Below the pieces are notes generated by a model, which saw nothing but the letters and a program-made list of their open reading frames with translations, was not told the origin of the DNA and made no database searches. From contig JNEU01001032.1 of assembly GCA_000697475.1 (NCBI GenBank), forward strand, positions 62,001 to 126,000: DNA of 64,000 nt. Reading direction: 5' to 3'. The stretch comes from Lichtheimia corymbifera B2541. Lineage: Eukaryota > Mucoromycota > Mucoromycetes > Mucorales > Lichtheimiaceae. This document shows, piece by piece, positions 21,956 to 37,632 of the stretch (the stretch's first letter is position 1; each line of letters starts with the position of its first letter). The position numbers were made by a program, and so were the translations under genes.

Positions 21956-23598
21956 ATGGAAGCACAGCGAATTCGAGACGGTGTCAAAGCAATGCATGAC
22001 GGCGATAAGGCGTAAGAAGCAGTGTTCATTGCGCGTGTGTTGTTCCCTTGTGATGACCGTAATATTCGTAGCTCTTCAAAAGGTCTTTTCCGCAAACCAG
22101 ACTGGGACATTGCTTCGGGATGTTATGACCAAGCAGGTAAACATGGCATGAAGAGGGAGTGGGGAAAGAAGAAGGAAGAAGAGCAAGGTAGACTAATCAT
22201 AATAACGCGTATAGCCACCTGCTTCAAACTTGCAAAGTCTTATGATCAAGCTGTCCAAGCGTACATGAAAGCCTCTGAGGCCTTCTTTAAGGCTGATGCG
22301 TGAGTGATGGTTATGGATGCAGTCATATGTGTGATACTAAAACGGTGAATGTAGCACGCATCTTGCAGGAAAGGCCCTGGAAAGTGGAGCATTGATTGTC
22401 GCCCAAAATATGAACCAACCCCAACGAGCAGCTGAAATGTATCAACGTGCCAGTGATTTATTTATGACGGCAGGTAAGGACAGGGAAACGTATCTATGAT
22501 TCATGCAAGGTATTAATGCGTTATGTGTATAGGAAGCATTGATCGTGCTGCTGAACAATTACAAAAGGCTGGCAGGTACGGTGCCCCGCATAGGATTCAA
22601 TGGAAATGGTTCGAAAGCTGATACATGGGAATGATGATAGAGCACTGGAAAATACGGATGTCAATGCCGCCATTGAAATGTACAGCGCAGCCTGTGGACT
22701 TTATGAACAAGAAGATCGAGGACGTATGGCGATTGATATCTTCAAAAAGGCTATTTCATTGCTTATCCAAAGCAAAAAGTAAGATGTCTGTATATCGGAA
22801 TGGGAATCAAGAGGCTGAACGGATATGTATATTGATAGATACGAGAAGGCAGTGGACATGTTGCATAGGCAATTGGCTGTGCTTCGCAAGCTTACAAATC
22901 GATCACATGTTTGCAAGGCCAATTTGAGTGTTATGATCGTGCTCTTTGCAATTGGTGATGAAGTGGAAGCTGGAAAACAATTCAATATGATGTGCAAGTA
23001 AGTTAAATGAATGATGGCTAAAGGATGTTTAGGATACTAATTCAAGGCAACTAGTACCGATCCTGGATTTGCTCAAAGTGAAGAAGCTGAAATTGGACAA
23101 GCCTTGTTGCAAGCGTATGAAGAAGGAGATCAAGAGCTACTTGAGCAGACAGTGCGAAGACAGCATATTTCGTTCCTTGACAATGAGGTGGCTAAACTAT
23201 CCCGAACATTGACTGTCCCAGGTGAAATGTTATCCAGTAGTATGGGTGCACCACCCTCAGTCACCAGCAGTACCAATGCAAGTTATGCATCTCGTCCTCC
23301 AAGTTCAAGACCTCCAAGAGCATCTCCAGCAGCAGGAGCACCTACAAGCGATATTCATGCCATGTCACCTGCTCAAGTGCGTGCCGAGTTGTATAGCACA
23401 CCATCATCGAAGAAGACGCCCCAACCAACCACGACTCATCCTCCACCTCCTCAACCTGCACCAACTGCTGAATATCAACAACCCACTCCTCAAGACCTTG
23501 ATGAGGAATTTGCACGATTGAATATGGATAAGCCAGTAAATGAAAAGAAACCACCCGCACCAGTAGACGATGATGATGATTTCGATGATCTGCGTTAG
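21956..23598 (+). CDS. Gamma-soluble NSF attachment protein (gamma-SNAP)
   Basis: SNAP-family TPR-like adaptor that links NSF to SNARE complexes in membrane fusion. ATG at 21956 (MEAQRIRDGVKAMHDGDKA); about eight exons to a stop at 23596-23598. Helical-hairpin segments read ATCFKLAKSYDQAVQAYMKA, SGALIVAQNMNQPQRAAEMY, AAIEMYSAACGLYEQEDRGR and AVDMLHRQLAVLRKL, then a conserved end DNEVAKLSRTLTVPGEML. These match gamma- rather than alpha-SNAP. The last 130 residues are a Pro/Ser-rich tail ending in DDDDDFDDLR, longer than the tail of animal gamma-SNAP and probably disordered. Yeast lacks an obvious gamma-SNAP, so its presence is typical of early-diverging fungi. Confidence 0.88.
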
Positions 23599-23762
23599 AA
23601 TGATTGGGGGGATACAACAAACAATAAACAACCACATGCCTTGTTTCAATGCGAAACACGCCATTGGGATTCGGGAACTCAAAAACTGCTGCTTTAAATG
23701 CTCTCTCATCCCTCGTCTTTTTTTTTCTACTGCATTCCTTTCCTTTTCTTCAATACCTAAGC

Positions 23763-24080
23763 ATGTCTGCCACTCACCATCGTCATCCTGGAGATCATTC
23801 CTCTGAACCTCGAGACCCAATCATGCAAGATGATCATTTCTCTTTGCGATATGGAAATCCTATCCAAGTGATCCATGATCGACCCAAACCCCACCAAGAG
23901 TCGTTTGAACCAAGCAAAGAGTATGCCCCTGCTACCTTATCATCCGTCGTTAATACCACTACCAACTTGGAACCGCCAAAAGAACCAACGATCAAGAAAG
24001 CTCCTAGCTTCGAACGTGATTGTACAAGCTTTGCTGAATTCGTTCACAAAGGCGGTATCGTTAGCGAGATTGATCACTGA
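23763..24080 (+). CDS. Unknown small hydrophilic protein, 105 residues
   Basis: Single open frame with ATG at 23763 (MSATHHRHPGDHSSEPRDP) and stop at 24078-24080. Low complexity at the start, then Pro-rich and charged, with a more conserved-looking end (FERDCTSFAEFVHKGG). No signal peptide or membrane helix. A pyrimidine-rich leader precedes the ATG, and about 180 bp separate it from the gamma-SNAP stop. I do not recognise a family. Confidence 0.55.
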   Translation: MSATHHRHPGDHSSEPRDPIMQDDHFSLRYGNPIQVIHDRPKPHQESFEPSKEYAPATLSSVVNTTTNLEPPKEPTIKKAPSFERDCTSFAEFVHKGGIVSEIDH

Positions 24081-24468
24081 TTGTATTTTCCCCTATCCAA
24101 CTTTATCATATCCTTGTATAAATACATAAGAAGTGGAATGATTTAAAAAAGGTTGTACCCGAGTGTGTGTCCCCCTGTACCCGGGTGGAAGGATGAGCAT
24201 GTGCTCATGATGGCAATATAAATCATATCAGTCAATAAACTTGGATATCTTCAAGGCCACAATGTTAGCCTAAACGTGCGTTTATTTGAAAGATACATCA
24301 CTGCTATGTGGCTAAGGATGATGAAAAGGGCGTGGGATGATAAATGTGTGAAAGGGAGCAGCTGCGACGTGTGCATGATAGTGCGTGCGTGTGTGCGGCA
24401 ATGTAATTTCCAAAAGCGGGTCAATCTGACTCTTGCACCACTTTTGACTCTTTCTCTTCTTTTTCACA
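24081..24468. other. Intergenic upstream of PRP16
   Basis: About 390 bp. A short direct repeat (gtacccgagt at about 24155 and gtacccgggt at about 24177) is present; otherwise promoter sequence with a pyrimidine-rich leader before the ATG at 24469. Confidence 0.5.
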
Positions 24469-29114
<4,646 letters not shown>

Positions 29115-29313
29115 TAGTAGTATCATCAATGTAGATAAAAAAGCATTCTCTCTCATAAAGTTTTGAATATGAAAAGTCATTGATTGGGATCGTTTATGCG
29201 GAAGGTGGGGTTGTCATGGGAACAGCCACTTCCTATTGTGGAGATCGTCGTCGTGGCTTGTTACTGTGGCACACACATCCCATTTTCCTCGGCACAAATT
29301 GTCGTCACTTATC

Positions 29314-30349
29314 ATGCTGCCATATCTATATTCAAGGTTCTCTTTAATACCTGCAACGAGTCGCAATGTTGCTCGGCGGTTCTTTACATTCGAAGCTGGT
29401 GATTTCTGCATGTTGCGTGAAATGCGTTCGAATCGCAAGTACTTGATCGGACCCCTTGAAGAAGGAATGCAAAAGGATCACAAAGGTGGACGTATCAACC
29501 ACGAAGACCTTATGGGCAAACCAATACGCTCGATTGTTAGAACACACAATGGTAATTGGATATATATTTATTTGTATCGAGCAGGACATTCATTAAGGGA
29601 AATGCCATGTAGATGCATATGGATTTATGTTGCATAAGCCTACACTGGAGGAGTATGTCCTCAATGTACCACGAGCATGCACACCTGTATATACCAAGGA
29701 TGCTTCCAGTATTGTAAGTAGAAGGGTGGAAAGGATATGTAAAAAGGTATCAATCTAATTAGGGTGGTGGGCACAGGTACAAATGTTGGATATAGAACCT
29801 GGGAATCGAATTCTGGAAGCTGGAACGGGGAATGGTGCATTGACCTTATATCTTGCACGTGCTGTGTCATCACAAGGACGAGTGGATACATTTGATATTC
29901 GAGAAACACATTCAAACGCAGCAAAGAAACATGTTCAACGATACGATCGAGGGCGATTCAAGGACGTTGTGTCATTTTACTTGGGCGATGTGGCCGATCA
30001 TGTGACACAGCTTGTGGACAACAACAATGATGACAAGGAGATCTTTGATGGGATCATGCTGGACATGCCCGAGCCAAACAAGACCATTGGATCGCTTTTG
30101 CCCTATTTGCGGAATGATCGATTCATTGTATGTTATTTACCCAACATGACACAAGTATTGGATTTGGTGCAAGCTACTCGAGGACTACCAGTGATGATGG
30201 AATCTTGTATCGAGACTGAATGGAAAGAATGGGATGTTCGAGCTACTCATATTCGCTCCACCGATGAAACAGCCTGGATATGTCGACCCAAGAACTTTGA
30301 CGTCAAAGGACATACGGCATTCCTCACCAAGCTTAGGAAAACAGCATAA
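29314..30349 (+). CDS. tRNA (adenine-58-N1)-methyltransferase, mitochondrial TRMT61B-like
   Basis: SAM-dependent methyltransferase of the Trm61/TRMT61B family. The ATG at 29314 gives MLPYLYSRFSLIPATSRN followed by VARRF, a basic, hydroxylated, acid-free leader typical of mitochondrial import. The next part (FTFEAGDFCMLRE, KYLIGPLEEGM) is the N-terminal beta domain. Exon 2 starts with DAYGFMLHKPTLEEYVL, and exon 3 carries the SAM motif EAGTGNGALTLYLA, then DIRETHSNAA and the catalytic-region DGIMLDMPEP. Stop at 30347-30349, about 300 residues. In human mitochondria TRMT61B makes m1A58 in some tRNAs and m1A in 16S rRNA; the exact RNA target here is inference. Confidence 0.85.
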
Positions 30350-30775
30350 TAAAGCAGCAGCTGGGATGTTTTTTCATCTTCCGTCTTATCGGCATTTCCA
30401 TTTTCCCATATGCGTTGTGTTTGCGTGAGTGTATGTGCGTTTGTTTATGCATTGGATATGCGCATGATTGCATTACATATGTCAAAAACACTATCCATAT
30501 CGCGTATAGTTCAATTCCTTCCAATGAGACAAGGGGGATACTGGGCAGCATATGACAAGAGAGCGTAGATATAATTTTGCGGGGGGTATAAGTTGTTTTG
30601 TGGTGGTGGGGGGAACATCCAGCGAATGAGATAAAGACTGTCTTAAGATGTGCATGGGCAATTGGATTCTTTTTTCTTTTTCTTTTTCTCTCTCTCTCAC
30701 TTCCTCTTTGTTTCACCTTTTTCCACTCTTTCACACACCCACACAAAAAGACACGTCGAGTGCCTTTGTATTATA
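30350..30775. other. Intergenic, promoter of the arrestin gene
   Basis: About 425 bp with a pyrimidine tract (ttctttttctctctct type, about 30665-30720) directly before the arrestin ATG. No coding frame supported. Confidence 0.5.
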
Positions 30776-32816
30776 ATGGCCAGTATATTATCCACAGCAG
30801 CACAGCACGTTACCACACGACATCGATCATCCTCATCAGCAGCAAGCCTGCCTCGACCTGGTGAACCGCAACATACAAACCATCCTTCTCCTTCCCATAC
30901 CCATCACCACGGTAATCGTCCTCGATCGGGATCTCGTCCACAATCGCGACCTCAGAGTCAGCATTCGCCATTATCCACAAGTGCCCCCATTGCGAATGGC
31001 CCAGCACCTATTCACCAACTCGAACAGCACCAGAACTTTAATCACTCGGTGGATACCCTTGGTAGTTCGAGTAGTATTGACAGCCAGCTACCTGCTGAAA
31101 CCACTTTAACAATTGAATTCGATGGTGGTACACACGTCATTGTTCGTCCCAATCGGGTAGTCCGAGGTAAAACTATTTACACATGTTCATGGTTGCATCA
31201 CATTGACTCACTCGTCATCTACTTAATATGACAAAGGCAAAGTCATTCTCGACGTCGCTGAGCGCATGCTGGTGACACGTATACGGATCAAGGTAATATC
31301 ATGAGATACGAAACCATGTGCCACAAATTGATCGCTGACTTTAATGCATATGACGACATGATGATTAGTTCAGGGCTGAGGAATCCGCTATGGTCAAGGT
31401 CGAAGAAGGTGGAGGTGATACGCGTGGTGAATGGATCCATCAAGCTATTACCACATTCTTTGAATCAGATTGGAAGTTGTGGGGAAATGAAGCAAGTTGT
31501 AAGTTGGCATTGTTATATACAGCTGTGTTTGGTTTCGGTTGATTCATTTTCCTCTCTCCCCCTTTCTAGATTATTCACAATGCCCTTGGGAAGAGATGGA
31601 TATTGGTCATTATGAATTCCCTTTCGCCTTAAAGGTATATATACAATGCAACGGAATGAGGATTGGTACATAAATACTAATATCCACCTAGTTCCCCAAT
31701 GTCAATTATCCACCCAGCATGGAAGATCCCGCGGGATTTGCTATACGCTATGTTTGGACCGCACAAGCTGATGGACCTGCATTACAATCGGGGATCAAGA
31801 GTCGGGAATACATTACGCCTTATCGTCCCATAATCATATCTACGCCAGGTAAAAAAGAAAGGGACGGAACACGGAAGCGGGGTCGTAAAGGGGGAGACAA
31901 GGCGATGAGTTTATCCGCTCAAGCTCAGCCAACAAGAAAACTTACGCTATGATGATCATATATAGATAAGGAGTGGACCTATCGTAAGACCTTGATGAAG
32001 GATAAGAAACATGCCATTGCAGAGGTGCAAGCCAAACTTTACAAGCAATCTTATTGCCCAGGTAACAAACAAGGACATGGAAATGGGATAAACAGCAGCA
32101 TAATAACTAAACCATCTTTGGATATAGATGAACCCTTTGAGATGCAACTAAATATGACGACATTACACGCTGACGCAAAGATCGCTGCCATCGAGTACAA
32201 GTTTAGAAAACATCATGAAGGCAAAATGCTGGTACAACAGGGCACAGCTTTTCGGGAACACATCCGTACAGTCATCCACAGCACAGTACCTATCCCAAGC
32301 AGTAATACGCATCATGGTACGCAAGTAGCAGAAACGGTGATCTTTGACGTACCTACACGATTAGTGTCACCGTCATTTATTTCTCGTCATACGCGTGTGC
32401 ATTATGGATTACAATTCCTGGTGACGATTGAACAAGGCCATTTATTCAAAAACACAACAGTGGTGGACTTTTCGATTCCGATCATCATTGCCAATCTTCC
32501 CCATGATAATCTCCTTCGCATTCCTGATCTTACTGTGATTCAAGGCTATCGAGAATCAAAAGAGTGTCCTGTCTTTTTCGATCCATCACTCGATGAACCA
32601 CCAAGCCCATCTATGAACAACGGCCCGTTATCAACGCCTATGAATGAGGAACCTCCCAATTATTACACTTTACCTATACAACCACCTCAATTCCAGCTGG
32701 GAAAAGAGCGTAAAGAACGCACGGTCTTTTTAACTCGTCCTGCCAAAGGTGCATTGCATAGCCAGGACATGTATCCCGCTGTCATTATCCAAGGTCTCTT
32801 TGATGAAGACTGGTAA
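30776..32816 (+). CDS. Alpha-arrestin-like protein (arrestin N and C domains, PPxY motif)
   Basis: Arrestin-fold adaptor expected to recruit a Nedd4/Rsp5-type ubiquitin ligase to membrane transporters. ATG at 30776; the first 100 residues are Ser/His/Pro-rich and disordered. The arrestin N domain starts at LTIEFDGGTHVIVRPNRVVR and continues through VILDVAERMLVTRIRIKFRA. The C domain includes FEMQLNMTTLHADAKIAAIE and HTRVHYGLQFLVTIEQGHLF, then VVDFSIPIIIAN. Near the C-terminus, EEPPNYYTL provides a PPxY ligand for WW domains. Six short introns; stop at 32814-32816. The order of domains and the late PPxY fit the fungal ART family. A permease gene at 12.6-14.9 kb encodes the sort of cargo such adaptors act on, but no link is shown. 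Confidence 0.82.
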
Positions 32817-33070
32817 ACTGCTCCTCCTACATCACACATAAAACTGCTTTCCTTCATCCCACTCCCCATGATTGCTTCATACCATTATTACTCCCTTTGC
32901 ATGTAGTACATTTATTAGCTCTTCCACCTTGTAGAGTATATTACTAGTACAAGATTACATATAAACACGTTGCAACCAATTGCTTAGATTTGCCATGACC
33001 TAACCTGCTATCACATGAACAATTCTAATCTCTGCTGATGTATCGCTGATGACAATCACGTTTTCCATTT

Positions 33071-33640
33071 TTATTTTTTGTAGACTGCGTTAGCTTTTGC
33101 GTGCAGTAGTAGGAGACAGGCAAGTATCCCGTTACCTATTACAAATTCGTAAGCTTTAAAGGTACCGTGCATGTAAGGAAAATGACAACTCGTTCAACTT
33201 ACCATGGGATGGGTGGATGCTGCTGTTATTGGATTGAATGAAAGGTGCACGAGCCATCTGCTTGCCGAATGTCCATGCCTGATTGGAGCGGGAGGTGTTA
33301 TCGGGTTGCACCTGCCAACAGAACTAAGATCAGGAATATGTTTGGACCGCTTTATATCATAGCGACTCATCCTGCTTCATGTACATCGGATAGCATCATG
33401 GTTATACTTACCGCAAAGGGTTCCTCAAGGAACAAGTTGAAATCATTAGGCAGCAATGAGCACACCAAGTGGTTAAGCATTGGAGTGAGCTACATAGATG
33501 AAGAAAGCAAAGAAGGTGGAAGCTCGAGTACATACCCCCTACATTAAAACATTCCTTGAGACTTATCAAGGGGCATTGGTGATGATATGCAGACAAGTTG
33601 AAAGAAAGGGCGTATGATAGCTTTGGTGACAACAGCCTTC
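33071..33640 (-). CDS. Small spliced unknown gene, start uncertain
   Basis: Four exons can be joined on the minus strand: one ending at 33543 (SLKECFN, donor GTAGGG), 33489-33412 (LTPMLNHLVCSLLPNDFN), 33311-33203 (VQPDNTSRSNQAWTFGKQMA then RAPFIQSNNSSIHPSH), and 33135-33071 (NGILACLLLLHAKANAVYKK, stop TAA). All junctions use GT..AG and agree in phase, which is unlikely by chance over four pieces. No ATG lies in frame in the first exon before an upstream stop, so either a further 5' exon exists or translation starts at the ATG in exon two. No family recognised. Confidence 0.5.
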
Positions 33641-33839
33641 TTTATACGTGAGTTGGCGTGGGAATTGTCGTCATGATTGATTGAACTGATAAAGTGGTCC
33701 AGTATCTTCTAGTCGAAATGATGGAAAATAGACAGCTTATAAATTCATCTGCGACCTAAAGGACGCTCTAGGTGACATAACTATGTCTTTATGGGTGCTT
33801 GTATATAAAGTGACCACATTTACAAGCTTAACGTATAGA

Positions 33840-33950
33840 AATCTTATGAAGTAAACACTCATTCACCCCAGTAATAATCCCATCGATGCTGGCAACTTTT
33901 AAGCATGTCAAGGAAAGTCTTGGTTTTGACCTCCAAAAGAGCCTCGCTGA
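33840..33950 (+). pseudogene. Relic of the Fpk1-like kinase C-terminus
   Basis: Positions 33873-33950 closely match 37034-37110 inside the intact kinase gene: ccatcgatgctg, then gtcaaggaaag, then ctccaaaagagcct. The relic has an extra T (aactttt against aacttt) that shifts the frame into a stop. Weaker similarity reaches back to about 33840. It is a short, same-strand, 3 kb-distant duplicate with no flanking kinase domain. Confidence 0.75.
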
Positions 33951-34168
33951 TATCGCTGACTCGTTTGCTTTTGTTGTACAATCCAGATCCTTCATCCACG
34001 TGAACATCATTTCACCCAACAACCCTTGCTTCATGCCACCTTTATGAAGGATTACATACCCTTCAATGCTCACTTGGAGAAACCGCACAGATAGACATTT
34101 ATAATAGCAGCACGAATAAACGCTATTATTATAGACATTGGCTATGGGAAAGGATGGCATTGTACATG

Positions 34169-34369
34169 TCACAGTAGCGTGGCCAAGGTAGAAATCACTG
34201 GTTGAAGCGATGGCATCGTGATAGCTGCAAGAACTTGTAAAAGGATAATGATAGCAGCTGCAGCACCCACTCGTTTTATCAAGTAACCAATACCAATGAT
34301 GACGATAACACCTCCCATTGCAACAGCAATGTAGTTGACGGTAGTTTTAATGAGTTTGAAAAGCGACAT
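34169..34369 (-). CDS. Small membrane protein, 66 residues
   Basis: ATG at 34367-34369 opens MSLFKLIKTTVNYIAVAMGG; the frame holds two hydrophobic segments (about residues 12-32 and 37-60) joined by the short basic turn KRVG, and stops at 34169-34171. Composition is strongly membrane-like, and it sits divergent to the DUF4604-like gene with a 280-bp shared promoter. I recognise no family, and a 3' exon further left cannot be excluded. Confidence 0.45.
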   Translation of the reverse strand: MSLFKLIKTTVNYIAVAMGGVIVIIGIGYLIKRVGAAAAIIILLQVLAAITMPSLQPVISTLATLL

Positions 34370-34650
34370 CTCCTTTGGAATAGAGAGAAAAGCGAGGGAG
34401 AGATTTATGCATGATGATGGTGTATGCAGGGAGCCTCTTTTTAGCGCGTTTCAGTCTGACAGATTGAGTGGATTCAAGATCATGAATGCAGCACGTGACC
34501 CGAATACGTATCTGCAGGTATATAATGTACATATCATTTGCTTTGCGTATGCGTTATGTGTATGCGTGTGAGTGTTTGCAGGGATACAACGCACATTAAA
34601 AAAGACCCGCTCTTTTTGGATTCCCTCCCTTCTCTCATAAATTTTCATTC

Positions 34651-35208
34651 ATGCCTCCAAAGGAACTCACGCCGCATCAAGTATCCAAAGGCTTATCTTA
34701 TGTGCACAAGGAAGCACCTTTCTTAGCCAGGCTCAAGAGCGAACGTCAAGGAGAAGCAAAAAGACAAGCCCGATTCCAAGATTATGAAGATGGTCAAGAC
34801 GATGAGGATTACGATGAACTGGAAGGTGCACAGATCGTCACCTTGGATAAGCACGGCAAAGGTAAATGGGAGGCAGGGGAGACAGGTGATAGATAAGGGG
34901 GAGTACTTAGTTGGTTGCCATGGACACACGTGACAGAGGTACACGAGAATGAAACCAAGGACGACGAGGATGACAACAATGAAAACAAGTCCAGTGACAA
35001 TGAACGAGAAGATAAACCAGCAGTGGATGAAAATGGGAGGATATTGTTTCGTGCAAAGAAGCGAAAGGCGACCTCCAGCAAGGATGATGAAAAGGACGAG
35101 ACCACCACCACCACCACCAAAGAATCTAGTTCTAGTGCCAAGAAGCCCAAGAAGAAAAAATCGAAAAAAGTTATCAAACTTTCATTTGACGGGGACGAGG
35201 ACGAATAA
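34651..35208 (+). CDS. DUF4604-like acidic/basic nuclear-type protein
   Basis: ATG at 34651 (MPPKELTPHQVSKGLSYVHK, then EAPFLARLK). The GLSYVxKExPFLxRLK block near the N-terminus and the later DENGRILFRAKKRK block are hallmarks of DUF4604 proteins. One intron (about 34862-34939) joins KHGK to EVHENETK in phase. The C-terminus is an acidic linker followed by a Lys-rich stretch (KKPKKKKSKKVIKLSF) and a short acidic end, suggesting nuclear location. About 160 residues. Function of the family is unknown. Confidence 0.75.
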
Positions 35209-35421
35209 AAAGAGCGCGTTTTCTACCAATGTAATAGCCTATCGATTTGGTTGGGATCGACCTAACACAGAGCAATGCCAAATTTAGCTACTTTGTGTCT
35301 CAGTCGCATACTGCTGCTGCTGCTGCTTTATTATATACACACTTGGCTTATCATCCTCGTTTCTCTCTCCCTCCTTCGCCCTCTTCCTTTCACACACACC
35401 CCCTTTGTCCCTTTATTTTCA

Positions 35422-37270
35422 ATGGCCCCTTCTTCTTGTATTTCTCCTGCTCCACCACCACCACCAGCTCCTAGTTTTCAGCGTAACCTTGTCATTCCTT
35501 CAACCAAGATGACTTTGACTCACACCAACACCTCATGTGCAAACGACATGCTGCTCGCCATGCCCAAACCACAGTTCAAGGGCACTCACTCCACGCCTTT
35601 GATACCCACACGACCATGTTCACAGCCCGGGAGATCGCATTCACATACCACTCGATCTGTATCAGCCGAGCCAACGAGAAAGCAGGAACAATTATCAGCC
35701 TCCAGCTTCTCCAAGATCCGATTACTAGGCAAGGGTGATGTGGGGAAGGTTTATCTTGTCAAGCAAAAGGATACTGGCAGTTTGTATGCACTCAAAGGTG
35801 AGCATCATCCATCGTCTTTTCTTGGGATCATAATAATAACTCATATATAAATGTTGTTGTTGTATATAGTCTTATCAAAAAAGGAAATGATCAGGCGAAA
35901 CAAGATCAAACGTGCTTATGCTGAGCAGACCATTTTGGCATCCGTCAACCATCCTTTCATTGTACCATTGTATCACTCATTTCAAAGCAAAAACTACCTC
36001 TACTTGGCTATGGAGTTTTGTGTTGGAGGCGAGTTCTTTCGAGGTGAGTGATTATTGCTAATGTTACTATTGTCTTTGTGCAACAGCGCATCTCACAAAA
36101 ATCATTTCGCGGTCTATTTTATATAGCATTACAGCGGAGACCAGGCAGAGTCTTGATGGAGAATGACGCACGGTTCTATGCAGCGGAGGTCGTTGCTGCC
36201 CTCGAATACCTACACTTGTGCGGAATCGTATTTCGAGATCTCAAACCTGAAAGTAAGTCAATGGAACATAGAAAGAAAGAAAGAAAAAAGGTATTAACAA
36301 AGCTTGATGTTTAGATATCCTATTGCATGAATCAGGCCATCTCATGTTATCTGATTTTGACCTTTCAATACAATCACCATCGGCTGGTGCACCCTCCATC
36401 GTACGAACCAATCTTCCCTTCTCGGTATGACGACATCGATTGTGTTGATGATGATAATGATAACTCATTCTTGTCAATAGCGACCCATGTTAGATACCAA
36501 GTCTTGCGCTAATTTGCGGACCAATTCCTTTGTGGGCACAGAAGGTACATAAAATGACAGGTCTAGAGCTGACAGGATCAATGCGCTAACTTTATATGTA
36601 CGTAGAATATTTGGCACCTGAAGTGATTCGTGGTGATGGCCATTCTAGTACCGTGGATTGGTGGGCATTGGGTATCTTCATTTATGAAATGCTGGCAAGT
36701 ATAGACGGTTAAGGAGGGATTGCCACTCAACAATGCTAACGATAGTAATAATAATAGTACGGCTTCACACCTTTCAAAGGCACATCACGTGACGAGACAT
36801 TTGAATTGATCATTACCCAATCACTCGACTTTCCCGACTTTTCCAACAATGTATATTACAGTGGACCATCAAGTACAGCACGATCACTGGTTCGTAAGCT
36901 CTTGCACAAAGATGAGACGAAGCGGCTTGGATCCAAGGCTGGAGCTAGCGAAGTCAAATCACATGCATTCTTCAAACCAATCAACTTTGCATTGTTACGG
37001 AACATGAAACCACCCATTATACCGGCTAAATCCAATAATGCCATCGATGCTGTCAACTTTAAACACGTCAAGGAAAGCCTTAGTTTTGATCTCCAAAAGA
37101 GCCTGGCTGCTCCACCATCACCCCCAGCAACCGATGATGATGATGACCCATTCGCTGATTTTGGATCAGGTATACATATATAAAATTGTGCGTGTGCACC
37201 ATTGAATTCGGCTAATGATCATTTATACTTTTCAGCTATCCTGCATCATGACATTGTAGAATCACCTTAA
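35422..37270 (+). CDS. AGC protein kinase, Fpk1/Kin82/nrc-2 type
   Basis: Ser/Thr kinase related to the yeast flippase kinases. ATG at 35422 ([19 protein letters not shown]); a disordered N-terminus of about 90 residues leads to the glycine loop [22 protein letters not shown] (lysine), [28 protein letters not shown] (catalytic loop), SDFDLS (DFD instead of DFG, usual in this subgroup and phototropins), the insert [14 protein letters not shown], and [15 protein letters not shown]. The AGC tail has [14 protein letters not shown] final intron (about 37170-37231) adds [11 protein letters not shown], so the stop is at 37268-37270 rather than the earlier in-frame stop at 37181. In yeast, Fpk1 activates phospholipid flippases; the same role here is inference. 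Confidence 0.9.
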
Positions 37271-37632
37271 TTACGTTATTTGTACCTGTGCAACCTAATA
37301 TAATATATACCGCCGCCATGCGATGTTGAAAAGTATGGGATTGAGTAATAGTCGGATGTCCAAACGTAGATGATACCATTGTAAAAAGAATAAATATAAA
37401 TATAGCAAGTTTTGTGTGATAAAAGCTTCTATTAAAGCTGGGTTCCCCCATCCTGTGTATCTCGATATAGACTGCATGTCAACGCAAGGAATAATCGCCC
37501 ATCATATGCCTAAGAATACCATTCCAACTTCTTTTTTGATAAGGGATCCTGTTGCCGTTCTTTAACGCTTTTATTGGAGAGTCTCAAAACATTTTCACTA
37601 TTATTCACTCTTTTGCGATACTGGATATGTAG
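37271..37632. other. Convergent 3' region between kinase and VTS1
   Basis: About 360 bp AT-rich sequence between two convergent genes. No feature beyond the two 3' UTRs is seen. Confidence 0.5.

Noticed and set aside
36228..36251. FRD in place of HRD and DFD in place of DFG in the AGC kinase, suggesting a dead kinase
   Set aside because: An aromatic residue before RD is normal in AGC kinases, and DFD is usual in the Fpk1/nrc-2/phototropin subgroup. The lysine, catalytic Asp and Asn are present.
37172..37183. Kinase C-terminus FGSGIHI with stop at 37181
   Set aside because: A GTATAC..TTTCAG intron starts there, and the spliced form ends in an LHHD segment typical of fungal nrc-2 kinases, so the earlier stop is intronic.
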